A stretch of DNA of 20,337 nt. Origin: a virus. Position numbers and translations under genes: made by a program. The DNA lies in IMG/VR virus record IMGVR_UViG_3300012931_000084, positions 1 through 20,337 of that record. The stretch is one strand, 5' to 3'. Below are positions 6,182 through 11,906 of this stretch, in pieces; position 1 is the first letter of the stretch; every line of letters begins with the position of its first letter. The notes beneath the pieces are model-generated. The model was not told the origin of the DNA and ran no database searches. It was given only the letters and a program-made list of their open reading frames with translations.

Positions 6182-6573
6182 TAGACGAAAAGCGTATAGC
6201 AGAGATACGTGAACGGTGCGAGAAAGCATCACCAGGACCGTGGAATATAAACAACGTGGAGATCGGGAACGGTAAACGAATCTGCTTATTTGAAAATCAG
6301 ATACAGGGTACAGACAATAAACCTGTCGGGGCAACGGATTCAAACGCTGGATTTATTGCCCACGCCCGAGAGGATATCCCGTATCTGTTGGATTGCCTTG
6401 CTGAATCCCAGCGCAGGGAACAGGCGGCAGTTTCGGACATGCAATATATCCATTGCGCCGGTAGATATGGTTGCAGAATATGCCTTAATAACGACGTATG
6501 CAAGTGCCAGGATAGCCATATAGGAAGATGTGATAATTTTGACTGGCGCGGGCCGCAGGAGGTAGAGAAATGA
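6178..6573 (+). CDS. Ead/Ea22-like phage protein
   Basis: This 131-residue protein has the recurring phage pattern IAEIRERCEKASPGPWN at the start, followed after about 50 residues by FIAHAREDIPYLLDCLAESQ. This is the Ead/Ea22-like architecture found in many accessory phage proteins. A Cys-rich tail follows, with CRICLNNDVCKC and RCDNFDWRG, probably a zinc site. The family is widespread in temperate phages but its biochemical role is not established. It is coupled to both neighbours by ATGA overlaps, at 6178 and 6570. Confidence 0.72.
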   Translation: MIDEKRIAEIRERCEKASPGPWNINNVEIGNGKRICLFENQIQGTDNKPVGATDSNAGFIAHAREDIPYLLDCLAESQRREQAAVSDMQYIHCAGRYGCRICLNNDVCKCQDSHIGRCDNFDWRGPQEVEK

Positions 6574-6860
6574 AACCAGAAGAAATAGTCGTACAAATAA
6601 AGTCGACACATCCGCATATAACCGGCACAGACTTGCATCTTCTTTACGCATGTCTGCCGTACATAGAAAAGCAGATACCCCACCAGTTGACCCTTGACGA
6701 ACTGCGGCAGATGGACGGACAGCCGGTATGGAATGGAAAACGAAAGGAGTGGAATCTTGTTTGTAATAGAGGGTTTGGTTTATATCTCAAAAACAGCAAA
6801 GGGAGCGTGTTTAGGGCGGTAGACATGGAGCCGGTCTACGTCCTACCGCCAGAACGGTAA
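6570..6860 (+). CDS. Conserved phage hypothetical protein
   Basis: This is a 96-residue protein coupled to the previous gene by ATGA at 6570, with GGAGG nine bases upstream. Its middle, LTLDELRQMDGQPVWNGKRKEWNLV, resembles a module common in small accessory proteins of Firmicutes phages. After that come short strands (GFGLYLKN, GSVFRAVDMEPVYVL). The function of these proteins is not known to me. Confidence 0.65.
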   Translation: MKPEEIVVQIKSTHPHITGTDLHLLYACLPYIEKQIPHQLTLDELRQMDGQPVWNGKRKEWNLVCNRGFGLYLKNSKGSVFRAVDMEPVYVLPPER

Positions 6861-6872
6861 GGAGGCGAGGCT

Positions 6873-7304
6873 TTGACAAATAGAAGACAAATAAGACTAG
6901 ACAAATACGGAATCAGTAAAAGACGGTACAACGAATTATTAAACTTTTGCATGCAATACGGCGAATGGCAAAAAGAGTTAGAAAACTTTACGGATTCCGT
7001 TAAAAGCCCTTCAATGTCAGGCATGCCGCATAGCCAGACTAACATCACGGAAGACCCTACAGGCGACTTGGCGGTCAGAAGGGCAGAATTACATAGCAGA
7101 TGCGAAATGATTGAACAAACAGCAATACAGAGCCATTCAGACGATTACCAATTCCTTATATGGAACGTCACGCAGGAAGGTGCAGGTTACGATTTCATGT
7201 ACGATTATGCCAGGGTACACGGTGACCAGTTGCCGGTTTGTAGCAGGGGAGAATTTTACCAAATCAGACGGTTATTCTTTTTTCTGCTTGATAAAAAAAG
7301 GTAA
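6873..7304 (+). CDS. Probable RinA-like late transcription regulator
   Basis: This 143-residue protein starts at TTG 6873 behind TAAGGAGGCGAGGC. It opens with RLDKYGISKRRYNELLNFCMQYGEW and continues with MSGMPHSQ, DPTGDLAVRRAEL and CEMIEQTAIQ. The C-terminus is YQIRRLFFFLLDKKR. This order matches RinA-like regulators of clostridial phages as I remember them, which activate late (packaging and structural) genes; the C-terminal part is the sigma-like or HTH segment. Its position as the last gene before the terminase block fits. No database comparison was possible, so ArpU-type or another late-regulator family is not excluded. It would be expected to act on a promoter upstream of terS. Confidence 0.62.
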   Translation: MTNRRQIRLDKYGISKRRYNELLNFCMQYGEWQKELENFTDSVKSPSMSGMPHSQTNITEDPTGDLAVRRAELHSRCEMIEQTAIQSHSDDYQFLIWNVTQEGAGYDFMYDYARVHGDQLPVCSRGEFYQIRRLFFFLLDKKR

Positions 7305-7370
7305 AATTCGTCACCACAGGGACAATGTTTAAGTTTATTATAGTGTTAGTAGAGTTATAGATTATGTCCA

Positions 7371-7527
7371 AATCCTGCCCCTGCCGTGAGTACGGAGTTA
7401 AAATTATTTAGAATTGCCTAAGCAGGGCCGAGGGGCCTAATGACGGGCCGAGTTCTTGAAATTACACTTACAGGGGCAGGATTAACGCGGAACGTACTTC
7501 GGTGATCTTCGGACTCGGAGCCTTAAA
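7371..7527 (+). ncRNA. Candidate structured RNA with 13-bp stem and possible pseudoknot
   Basis: The 457 bases from 7305 to 7761 hold no credible gene except a four-codon ORF near the end. AATCCTGCCCCTG at 7371-7383 is perfectly complementary to 7471-7483. Inside this stem lie a CCGT-GAGT-ACGG hairpin (7384-7395) and two copies of GGGCCGAG (7425-7432 and 7445-7452). CCGAGTTC at 7448-7455 can pair with GGACTCGG at 7511-7518, outside the stem, which would make a pseudoknot. I do not recognise the family; it did not fit twister or tRNA. RNA function is inferred from pairing alone, and the strand is assumed to be that of the genes. No convincing promoter is seen upstream. Confidence 0.35.
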
Positions 7528-7533
7528 TAAATT

Positions 7534-7578
7534 AGAACCGTTAGCGTTCGAATTGAAAAGGCATAGCGGTTCTTTTTA
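7534..7578 (+). terminator. Rho-independent terminator before the first cassette
   Basis: AGAACCG at 7534-7540 pairs with CGGTTCT at 7567-7573, followed by TTTTTATG. The loop is long (26 bases) but holds further short pairings. It lies between the candidate structured RNA and the promoter at 7607, so it would stop transcription arriving from the early region. Confidence 0.55.
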
Positions 7579-7606
7579 TGTCGAAAAAATAACTCGAAAA
7601 TACCTC

Positions 7607-7635
7607 TTGACAGTGTACTGATAGCATGGTATGAT
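7607..7635 (+). promoter_or_regulatory. Sigma-A promoter of cassette 1
   Basis: TTGACA at 7607-7612 and TATGAT at 7630-7635 are separated by 17 bases, an essentially consensus vegetative promoter. Transcription would start near 7642 and give a leader of about 120 bases before the start codon at 7762. It lies directly after a terminator. Confidence 0.85.
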
Positions 7636-7645
7636 AAGGACAAAT

Positions 7646-7679
7646 GAAGCCCCTGACCGCTACCAACGAAACCAGGGGC
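7646..7679 (+). promoter_or_regulatory. Leader hairpin 1 of cassette 1
   Basis: GCCCCTG at 7649-7655 is complementary to CAGGGGC at 7673-7679, giving a GC-rich hairpin right at the predicted 5' end of the transcript. GAAGCCCCTG recurs in the coding sequence at 7810-7819, so the right arm has two possible partners in the same mRNA. The hairpin may stabilise the message or take part in switching. Confidence 0.5.
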
Positions 7680-7705
7680 AAACCTATCAACTACTACCAG
7701 TAATC

Positions 7706-7764
7706 GAGAGGTAAAATGATTATAGCATGAAGCCTCTCGGAAAGTAAAGAGAGGTATGAAAATG
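7706..7764 (+). promoter_or_regulatory. Candidate translational attenuator with four-codon uORF
   Basis: GAGAGG at 7706-7711 serves an upstream ORF of ATG ATT ATA GCA TGA (7716-7730, peptide MIIA). CCTCTC at 7733-7738 follows at once, and a second GAGAGG at 7749-7754 is the ribosome binding site of the main gene (ATG 7762). CCTCTC can pair with either GAGAGG. A ribosome at the uORF stop would cover CCTCTC and free the second site. This is the logic of translational attenuation known from erm leaders; the sequence elements are seen, the mechanism is inferred. Confidence 0.45.
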
Positions 7765-8142
7765 AACGTAACAATGAACAAAGAAAGCAAAAGAATTATC
7801 ACGCTTGAAGAAGCCCCTGCCGCACGAAGAATAATCTCAGACATGAAGGAAGACGAAAGTACAGTAGCGGAATATGCCAAGTACGCCGTAAATGCCGCCT
7901 GCAAAGGATGTTGCCAAGAGATATTTAAGGCAACCGCGACCATTGCTAAAAATCGCAGGATTAACGATCAGTATTTTGAGGGCAGCAAAGACCTTGACGT
8001 ATGGATTGATGCAATAGCGCAAACATCTGACGAATTTTGTGTTATCGGGGCCTACCTTTCAGACATATGGAGTTTAAGCGGTGACGATAGGGAGCAAGTC
8101 GACCATATGTACGTCCGCAGATTTATAGAAAACCGCCAATAG
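7762..8142 (+). CDS. Hypothetical protein, cassette 1
   Basis: This 126-residue protein is not recognised. I prefer the ATG at 7762 because the GAGAGG at 7749-7754 is then seven bases away; the ATG at 7756 is only one base from it. It appears soluble and largely helical, with MKEDESTVAEYAKYAVNAAC, two Cys near the middle (CKGCC), DLDVWIDAIAQTSDEF and a basic end (MYVRRFIENRQ). It has its own strong promoter and structured leader and is followed ten bases later by a ribbon-helix-helix gene, which suggests an autonomously controlled accessory function. Anti-defence protein, toxin or superinfection factor are all possible; no motif decides between them. Confidence 0.75.
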   Translation: MNVTMNKESKRIITLEEAPAARRIISDMKEDESTVAEYAKYAVNAACKGCCQEIFKATATIAKNRRINDQYFEGSKDLDVWIDAIAQTSDEFCVIGAYLSDIWSLSGDDREQVDHMYVRRFIENRQ

Positions 8143-8152
8143 GAGAACCGCC

Positions 8153-8329
8153 ATGCCAACACCACGCCAGAAAGCGAACGACAAGTACAACAAGAAAGCC
8201 TATAAGCAGTATTCCATGAGGCTGAGACCGGAGCTATGCGACGAGATTGAGAGGCTTCGACAAGATCTGAAACTCAGCAAACCAGAACTGGTGAAGTTAT
8301 TAATTGAAACCTACAAAGGACAGTCTTAA
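8153..8329 (+). CDS. Ribbon-helix-helix (Arc-like) regulator
   Basis: This 58-residue protein starts at ATG 8153 behind AGGAGAACCGCC. The N-terminus QKANDKYNKKAYKQYSMRLR, a basic tail then a beta strand, followed by ELCDEIERLRQDLKLSKPELVKLLIETYK as two helices, is the plan of Arc/MetJ-type ribbon-helix-helix DNA-binding proteins, which bind operators as dimers. It ends GQS, and its stop codon lies in the loop of the downstream terminator. Coupled behind an unknown gene with its own promoter, it may autoregulate this cassette or the next. Confidence 0.72.
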   Translation: MPTPRQKANDKYNKKAYKQYSMRLRPELCDEIERLRQDLKLSKPELVKLLIETYKGQS

Positions 8330-8346
8330 CGGGCTGTCTTTTATAT
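8317..8346 (+). terminator. Terminator copy 1 (GACAG-CTGTC type)
   Basis: GACAG at 8319-8323 pairs with CTGTC at 8334-8338 across the loop TCTTAACGGG, followed by TTTTATAT. The TAA stop of the ribbon-helix-helix gene is inside the loop. Very similar hairpins occur at 9117-9136 and 9855-9872. Confidence 0.65.
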
Positions 8347-8385
8347 GTAGCGATTTCCTCCGAAAAAATAATTTAAAAAAAGGGG

Positions 8386-8414
8386 TTGACAACCAAACTT
8401 GATTGTGATAAGAT
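8386..8414 (+). promoter_or_regulatory. Sigma-A promoter of cassette 2
   Basis: TTGACA at 8386-8391 and TAAGAT at 8409-8414 are separated by exactly 17 bases. Transcription should start near 8421, giving a leader of about 40 bases before ATG 8460. A 7-bp inverted repeat overlaps the -10 element and is annotated as an operator candidate. The AT-rich DNA upstream (8361-8381) could add an UP-element effect. Confidence 0.82.
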
Positions 8415-8423
8415 GAAATCAAG
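8398..8423 (+). promoter_or_regulatory. Candidate operator over the cassette 2 promoter
   Basis: CTTGATT at 8398-8404 and AATCAAG at 8417-8423 form a perfect inverted repeat, with 12 bases between, straddling the -10 box. A dimeric repressor bound here would block RNA polymerase. The ribbon-helix-helix protein of cassette 1, the small basic protein of cassette 2 or a phage repressor could be the ligand. Confidence 0.5.
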
Positions 8424-8459
8424 ATAAAGGAGCGGCAACCCCGCAAGGAGGAAACGAAA

Positions 8460-8792
8460 ATGTTAAGCGAGACCATTAAGGCGATCGAGAGCAAAGGCTA
8501 TATTGTAAAGGCGAGCGAAAATAGATGGCTGGGCGAATTAGACGAATCTTGTCCGGTAGTATACGAAATCATTAACCCTGATTGCACAAATGTTTACGGA
8601 GCAAACGGGATTTCCCCCGAAGGACTTGAAGGATGGTTAGAGATCTTGGCTCCGATAATCAACGAAAACGAAAAAATCATTGAAAGCGTTTGGGACGCAA
8701 CGAAAGAAACCAAACGCAAGGCCAACGAAAAGTCATGGGACGACACTTATAACGAGGGCGCAGAGGGTTACAACCCCTATAGGGAGGCTTAA
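8460..8792 (+). CDS. Hypothetical acidic protein, cassette 2
   Basis: This 110-residue protein is not recognised. The ATG at 8460 follows GCAAGGAGGAAACGAAA. It is acidic and has a compact alpha/beta look: MLSETIKAIESKGYIVKAS, VVYEIINPDCTNVYG, then LEGWLEILAPIINENEKI and a hydrophilic tail ending EGYNPYREA. Being first behind a strong, possibly repressed promoter, it should be made at high level. Small size, acidity and position are compatible with an anti-defence protein, but nothing in the sequence proves it. Confidence 0.72.
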   Translation: MLSETIKAIESKGYIVKASENRWLGELDESCPVVYEIINPDCTNVYGANGISPEGLEGWLEILAPIINENEKIIESVWDATKETKRKANEKSWDDTYNEGAEGYNPYREA

Positions 8793-8793
8793 A

Positions 8794-9003
8794 ATGAGAG
8801 AGATCACGTTTTGGATGGCAAGCGACAACACACAAGGTCAGCTTTACACGGCCACAACAGACCTAACAAACATCGTTGATATCGCCAAAAAATTTGGCAG
8901 AGCGGAAGCGGGAGAAATCATCGAGTACAACGGAGAGCGGGCAGGATGGGACAGCCAGTATAAAAAGTACAGGAGGCAATTGGACGATGGCAGATGGCAA
9001 TAA
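8794..9003 (+). CDS. Hypothetical small protein, cassette 2
   Basis: This 69-residue protein starts at ATG 8794 behind AGGGAGGCTTAAA, one base after the previous stop; the longer open frame from 8680 overlaps the previous gene and lacks a ribosome binding site. It reads MREITFWMASDNTQGQLYTA, then a helical LTNIVDIAKKFGRAEAGEIIEYN and a tail with RAGWDSQYKKYRRQL. The beta-alpha-beta look suggests a small folded domain. It overlaps the next gene by 17 bases and is surely co-translated with it. Function is unknown. Confidence 0.65.
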   Translation: MREITFWMASDNTQGQLYTATTDLTNIVDIAKKFGRAEAGEIIEYNGERAGWDSQYKKYRRQLDDGRWQ

Positions 9004-9127
9004 GCACGGCGGCAAGCGCGAAGGCTCCGGCCGAAAGCCCACCGGTCGAAAAAAACGGAACTACTGGATATCAGACGCAGAGCACGAGGCTATAAAAAAG
9101 TTAATAGATCAAATGAGGCAGTCCTGA
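8987..9127 (+). CDS. Small basic DNA-binding-like protein, cassette 2
   Basis: This is a 46-residue protein starting at ATG 8987 behind ACAGGAGGCAATTGGAC. The N-terminal half is very basic and Gly-rich (NKHGGKREGSGRKPTGRKKR), followed by a strand and helix NYWISDAEHEAIKKLIDQMRQS. This matches the first half of small ribbon-helix-helix-like phage proteins that begin with GGKREGAGRK, but the second helix is missing or very short, so the assignment is tentative. It ends RQS with the stop codon inside the terminator loop, as the cassette 1 regulator ends GQS. Confidence 0.6.
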   Translation: MADGNKHGGKREGSGRKPTGRKKRNYWISDAEHEAIKKLIDQMRQS

Positions 9128-9143
9128 GGGGCTGTCTTTTTAT
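9115..9143 (+). terminator. Terminator copy 2 (GGCAG-CTGTC type)
   Basis: GGCAG at 9117-9121 pairs with CTGTC at 9132-9136 (one G-U pair) across TCCTGAGGGG, followed by TTTTTATT. The TGA stop of the small basic gene lies in the loop. It separates cassette 2 from terS. Confidence 0.65.
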
Positions 9144-9172
9144 TGAGCCAGAACACAAAGGAGGTGAGCCTA

Positions 9173-9661
9173 ATGGCTAAAGATACATTAACACCAAAGC
9201 AGGAGAGATACGTCCAGGGCTTATTTTCCGGGCTGAGCCAGAGAGAGGCGTACAAGCAAGCGTATAACTGTGGAGCCATGAAAAACGCAACCATCGACAA
9301 GAGAGCAAGCGAGATAGCGCAAAGGGGGGAGATTAAGGGTAGACTTAAAGAATTGCAAGAAAACCTCGCAGAACGCAACATTTTAACTGTAGAATGGGTG
9401 TTAAACAACCTTAAAGAGGTCGCAGAGCGATGTTTGCAGCAAGAGCCTGTAATGATACGTCAAGGCAACGAAATGGTTGAATCGGGAGAATACCAATTTG
9501 CCTACGCAGGAGCAAACCGATCACTTGAATTAATAGGCAAGCACTTAGGCATGTTTACCGATAAAATGGAACTCACCGGCAAGGACGGTGGGCCAATCAA
9601 GTATGAGGACTGGACTCGTGAGGAACGGCAGAAACGGATCGCAGAGTTGCAAAATAAATAA
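9173..9661 (+). CDS. terS: Terminase small subunit
   Basis: This 162-residue protein recognises the phage DNA packaging site and works with the large subunit. The N-terminus LTPKQERYVQGLFSGLSQREAYKQAY, followed by the helical NATIDKRASEIAQRGEIKGRLKELQ, is the typical Terminase_2-type DNA-binding head. The middle (VEWVLNNLKEVAERCLQQEPVM) would form the oligomerisation core, and the end (MELTGKDGGPIKYEDWTREERQKRIAELQNK) is a usual TerS tail. I chose ATG 9173 because of AAAGGAGGTGAGCCTA before it; a TTG at 9143 lies in the terminator tail. TerL follows after one small gene. Confidence 0.88.
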   Translation: MAKDTLTPKQERYVQGLFSGLSQREAYKQAYNCGAMKNATIDKRASEIAQRGEIKGRLKELQENLAERNILTVEWVLNNLKEVAERCLQQEPVMIRQGNEMVESGEYQFAYAGANRSLELIGKHLGMFTDKMELTGKDGGPIKYEDWTREERQKRIAELQNK

Positions 9662-9713
9662 AACATCATCGCCTTAAATATACATTTTCGGAATAGATGC
9701 GCTAAAATCGGTT

Positions 9714-9848
9714 TTATGTAAACCATTTTATCAGTGGTTTTCGGCAAAAGGCATAAAAATCACCGGGCTAAGACCAAAATCAAAAGCGAACCGAAAAAGA
9801 ACATTTGTTTATTTTCAACGAAAGCGAGAAAATAATATTATGTAAACC
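9714..9848 (+). repeat. TTATGTAAACC direct repeat pair in the terS-terL gap
   Basis: TTATGTAAACC occurs at 9714-9724 and again at 9838-9848. The gap of 234 bases (9662-9895) has no gene. The first copy overlaps a hairpin, AAACCA at 9720-9725 with TGGTTT at 9735-9740. TTTTCGG and its complement also recur in this stretch. It may be a packaging (pac/cos-like) site or a protein-binding region; evidence is only positional. Confidence 0.4.
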
Positions 9849-9852
9849 GCTT

Positions 9853-9878
9853 GAGACAGTCTAACGGCTGTCTTTTTT
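9853..9878 (+). terminator. Terminator copy 3 (GACAG-CTGTC type)
   Basis: GACAG at 9855-9859 pairs with CTGTC at 9868-9872 across TCTAACGG, followed by TTTTTTAT. It is nearly identical to copy 1 apart from two missing loop bases, but no gene ends in it. Confidence 0.68.
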
Positions 9879-9895
9879 ATCGGGAGGAAAAGAGA

Positions 9896-10144
9896 ATGAT
9901 TGAATTTTGTAGAGGATGTATATTTCAAAACGATTGTAAAATGAAAGCGTTTGGAAGTGGAGAATGCAGAAGCTTTATACAACGCAAGCCAGAAGAAAAA
10001 CAGAGGGAACAAATATCAGTAGGGGATGGATGCGAATACTGCAACGAGAGAAATATGCCTCTGTGGTGGAATAACGCAGGGCATCCAACCGAATCGTTGA
10101 TTGAGCCGAAATTCTGCCCAATGTGCGGCAAAAAGATGCCATGA
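9896..10144 (+). CDS. Small zinc-ribbon protein between terS and terL
   Basis: This 82-residue protein starts at ATG 9896 behind GGGAGGAAAAGAGA; the open frame from TTG 9851 overlaps a terminator and is not used. Cysteines come in sets: CRGCIFQNDCK with a later ECRSF, then CEYCNER, and a C-terminal CPMCGKKMP, the last two forming a standard zinc ribbon. The function is unknown; the place between terminase genes suggests a packaging accessory or a late insertion. It overlaps the terL start as ATGA. Confidence 0.72.
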   Translation: MIEFCRGCIFQNDCKMKAFGSGECRSFIQRKPEEKQREQISVGDGCEYCNERNMPLWWNNAGHPTESLIEPKFCPMCGKKMP

Positions 10145-11898
10145 GAACACCGCAGGAAGACGCCGAACTGATCCGCCTATTGGAGATCGAGCAGCGAGAG
10201 AAAAGCAAAACGGACTATAAACTGTTTTCGCGCCGCAACATAAAGATCGTCAACAAGGATGGAGAACGAGTCAACTTTGAGCACAACGAAATCCAAGATA
10301 TTATAAACCGCACCGTCGGGCGCATCAGGGCGGAGGGTAAGCCCGTCAGAATCATCGTCCTAAAGGCTCGGCAAGAGGGAGTCTCAACCAACGAGCAGGG
10401 CCGCATGATCTACAATACTACCACAAACAGCAATCGCACCGGGCTGATTGTGGCGCACCAAGCGCCCACGACGGCGACAATATTTGAAAAAGCCCGATAT
10501 ATGTACAATAACCTTCCGGCCGACGTAAAACCCATGACCAGAGCGTCTAACGCCAGGGAACTGATATTTGATACCCCTACCGGATACACGGGCAAAGATA
10601 AAGGGCTCAACTCTAAAATCAGCATCCAGGTCGCCGGAGATGTAACGATAGGCCGTGGCGATACCGTCTTTTACGCCCATCTGTCGGAATTTGCGCTATG
10701 GCCGTCCCCTGACGGTAAGGAGCCGAAGAAGCAACTGGCCGGAATATTACAGGCCGTACCAAAGACCCAGGACACGGAAGTCGTCATCGAGAGCACGGCA
10801 AACGGATATAATGACTTCAAGGATTTGTGGGACGATGCAGTGCAAGGCCGTAACGAGTGGACTCCTTTATTCTTCGCATGGTGGCACCTGAAAGAGTATC
10901 GGATGCCCTGCGATATCACCGAGTATCAAAAACTCGTTGACAGCTTAAGCCTGAGCCTCAGAAACTACGTTCTGCAGATCAAAGAGACCTACGGCCTGAC
11001 AAAAGAGCAGATCAAGTGGTATGTCTGGACTTTGAAAAACGACTGTAATTCCGACTGGAACATGATGAAGCAGGAGAACCCGACAACCCCGGAAGAGGCG
11101 TTTATCTCTACCGGAAACCCCGTCTTCAACAACGAGAAAATCCAGGCTAGAATCGGACAATTAAGGCAAGAGTACGAAAAGAACGCTCCCAAACGAGGGC
11201 GTTTTTCTTTTGAGTGGAACAATCCCGAAATAATGGACGTTCCGCTGGAAAATACAATCAAATGGATCCCCGACAGAAACGGCTGCATCAAAATGTATGA
11301 AGAGCCGAAACCAGGCTATCCCTACGCGATAGGCGGCGACACCAAGGGCGAGGGTAACGACAAGTTTGCAGGGACAGTCAGAAACAATTCAACCGGCAAA
11401 CGATGCGCCACCCTTCATGGCGAAATGAAAAGCAAAGACTACACCGCGCAGATGTTCTGCATGGGGCATTACTACAACACGGCAGTAATCGGCATCGAGA
11501 TCAACTTTAACACTTACCCGATTGAGCTCTTAACCGATTGGAAATATCCAAGGCAGTATTTACGGCAGAAGATAAACACCCTCGACGAGAAAGTCCAGAA
11601 TCAGTACGGATGGAAAACAGACGGCGCGACAAGACCACTTATAATTGAGCGGGAAATCACGTTGATCGAAGAGAACGTCGACCTATTCACGGACATAGAT
11701 TTTCTGCTTGAGTGCCTGACGTTCGTTTATGACAAAGGCCGACCCGATGCAATGAGCGGAAAGAATGACGACATCTTATTCTCAGACATGATCTGCGAGG
11801 CCGTGGGAGATCAGCAATCCCATCTAGCCGAAGAAGTAGACATAACAGACGAAGACGACTTCGAAGAGAAATACCCTGTAAACAGTTTCTTTAATTAG
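10141..11898 (+). CDS. terL: Terminase large subunit
   Basis: This 585-residue packaging motor ATPase and nuclease cuts concatemeric phage DNA and pumps it into the prohead through the portal. The Walker A-like loop is KARQEGVST (75-83), a deviant form usual in terminases. The Walker B region is VFYAHLSEF with catalytic Glu183. The C-terminal RNase H-like nuclease domain has GGDTKGEGNDKF with Asp400, GIEIN with Glu453 and a late acidic pair at Asp543/Asp544. The ATG at 10141 overlaps the previous stop; an earlier GTG-type start at 10123 would lengthen it by six residues. The length fits TerL proteins of 420-600 residues. Confidence 0.94.
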   Translation: MRTPQEDAELIRLLEIEQREKSKTDYKLFSRRNIKIVNKDGERVNFEHNEIQDIINRTVGRIRAEGKPVRIIVLKARQEGVSTNEQGRMIYNTTTNSNRTGLIVAHQAPTTATIFEKARYMYNNLPADVKPMTRASNARELIFDTPTGYTGKDKGLNSKISIQVAGDVTIGRGDTVFYAHLSEFALWPSPDGKEPKKQLAGILQAVPKTQDTEVVIESTANGYNDFKDLWDDAVQGRNEWTPLFFAWWHLKEYRMPCDITEYQKLVDSLSLSLRNYVLQIKETYGLTKEQIKWYVWTLKNDCNSDWNMMKQENPTTPEEAFISTGNPVFNNEKIQARIGQLRQEYEKNAPKRGRFSFEWNNPEIMDVPLENTIKWIPDRNGCIKMYEEPKPGYPYAIGGDTKGEGNDKFAGTVRNNSTGKRCATLHGEMKSKDYTAQMFCMGHYYNTAVIGIEINFNTYPIELLTDWKYPRQYLRQKINTLDEKVQNQYGWKTDGATRPLIIEREITLIEENVDLFTDIDFLLECLTFVYDKGRPDAMSGKNDDILFSDMICEAVGDQQSHLAEEVDITDEDDFEEKYPVNSFFN

Positions 11899-11906
11899 GA
11901 GGACAC

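Noticed and set aside
7371-7483. Twister-like or other small ribozyme in the 13-bp stem
   Set aside because: CCTAA and GC-rich words are present, but the ordered conserved loops and pairings of twister do not fit. The RNA family is left open.
7546-7560. GTTCGAAT resembling a tRNA T loop
   Set aside because: There is no flanking 5-bp T stem, no anticodon arm and no acceptor stem; it is part of a terminator loop.
7613-7635. Possible palindromic operator at the cassette 1 promoter (CAT..ATG)
   Set aside because: Only about three bases are symmetrical, far weaker than the repeat at the cassette 2 promoter.
7482-7943. 153-codon open frame on the - strand over the leader of cassette 1
   Set aside because: It covers a strong + promoter, terminator and leader, has no good ribosome binding site, and its hydrophobic look is what the complement of this DNA gives. 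All neighbours are on the + strand.
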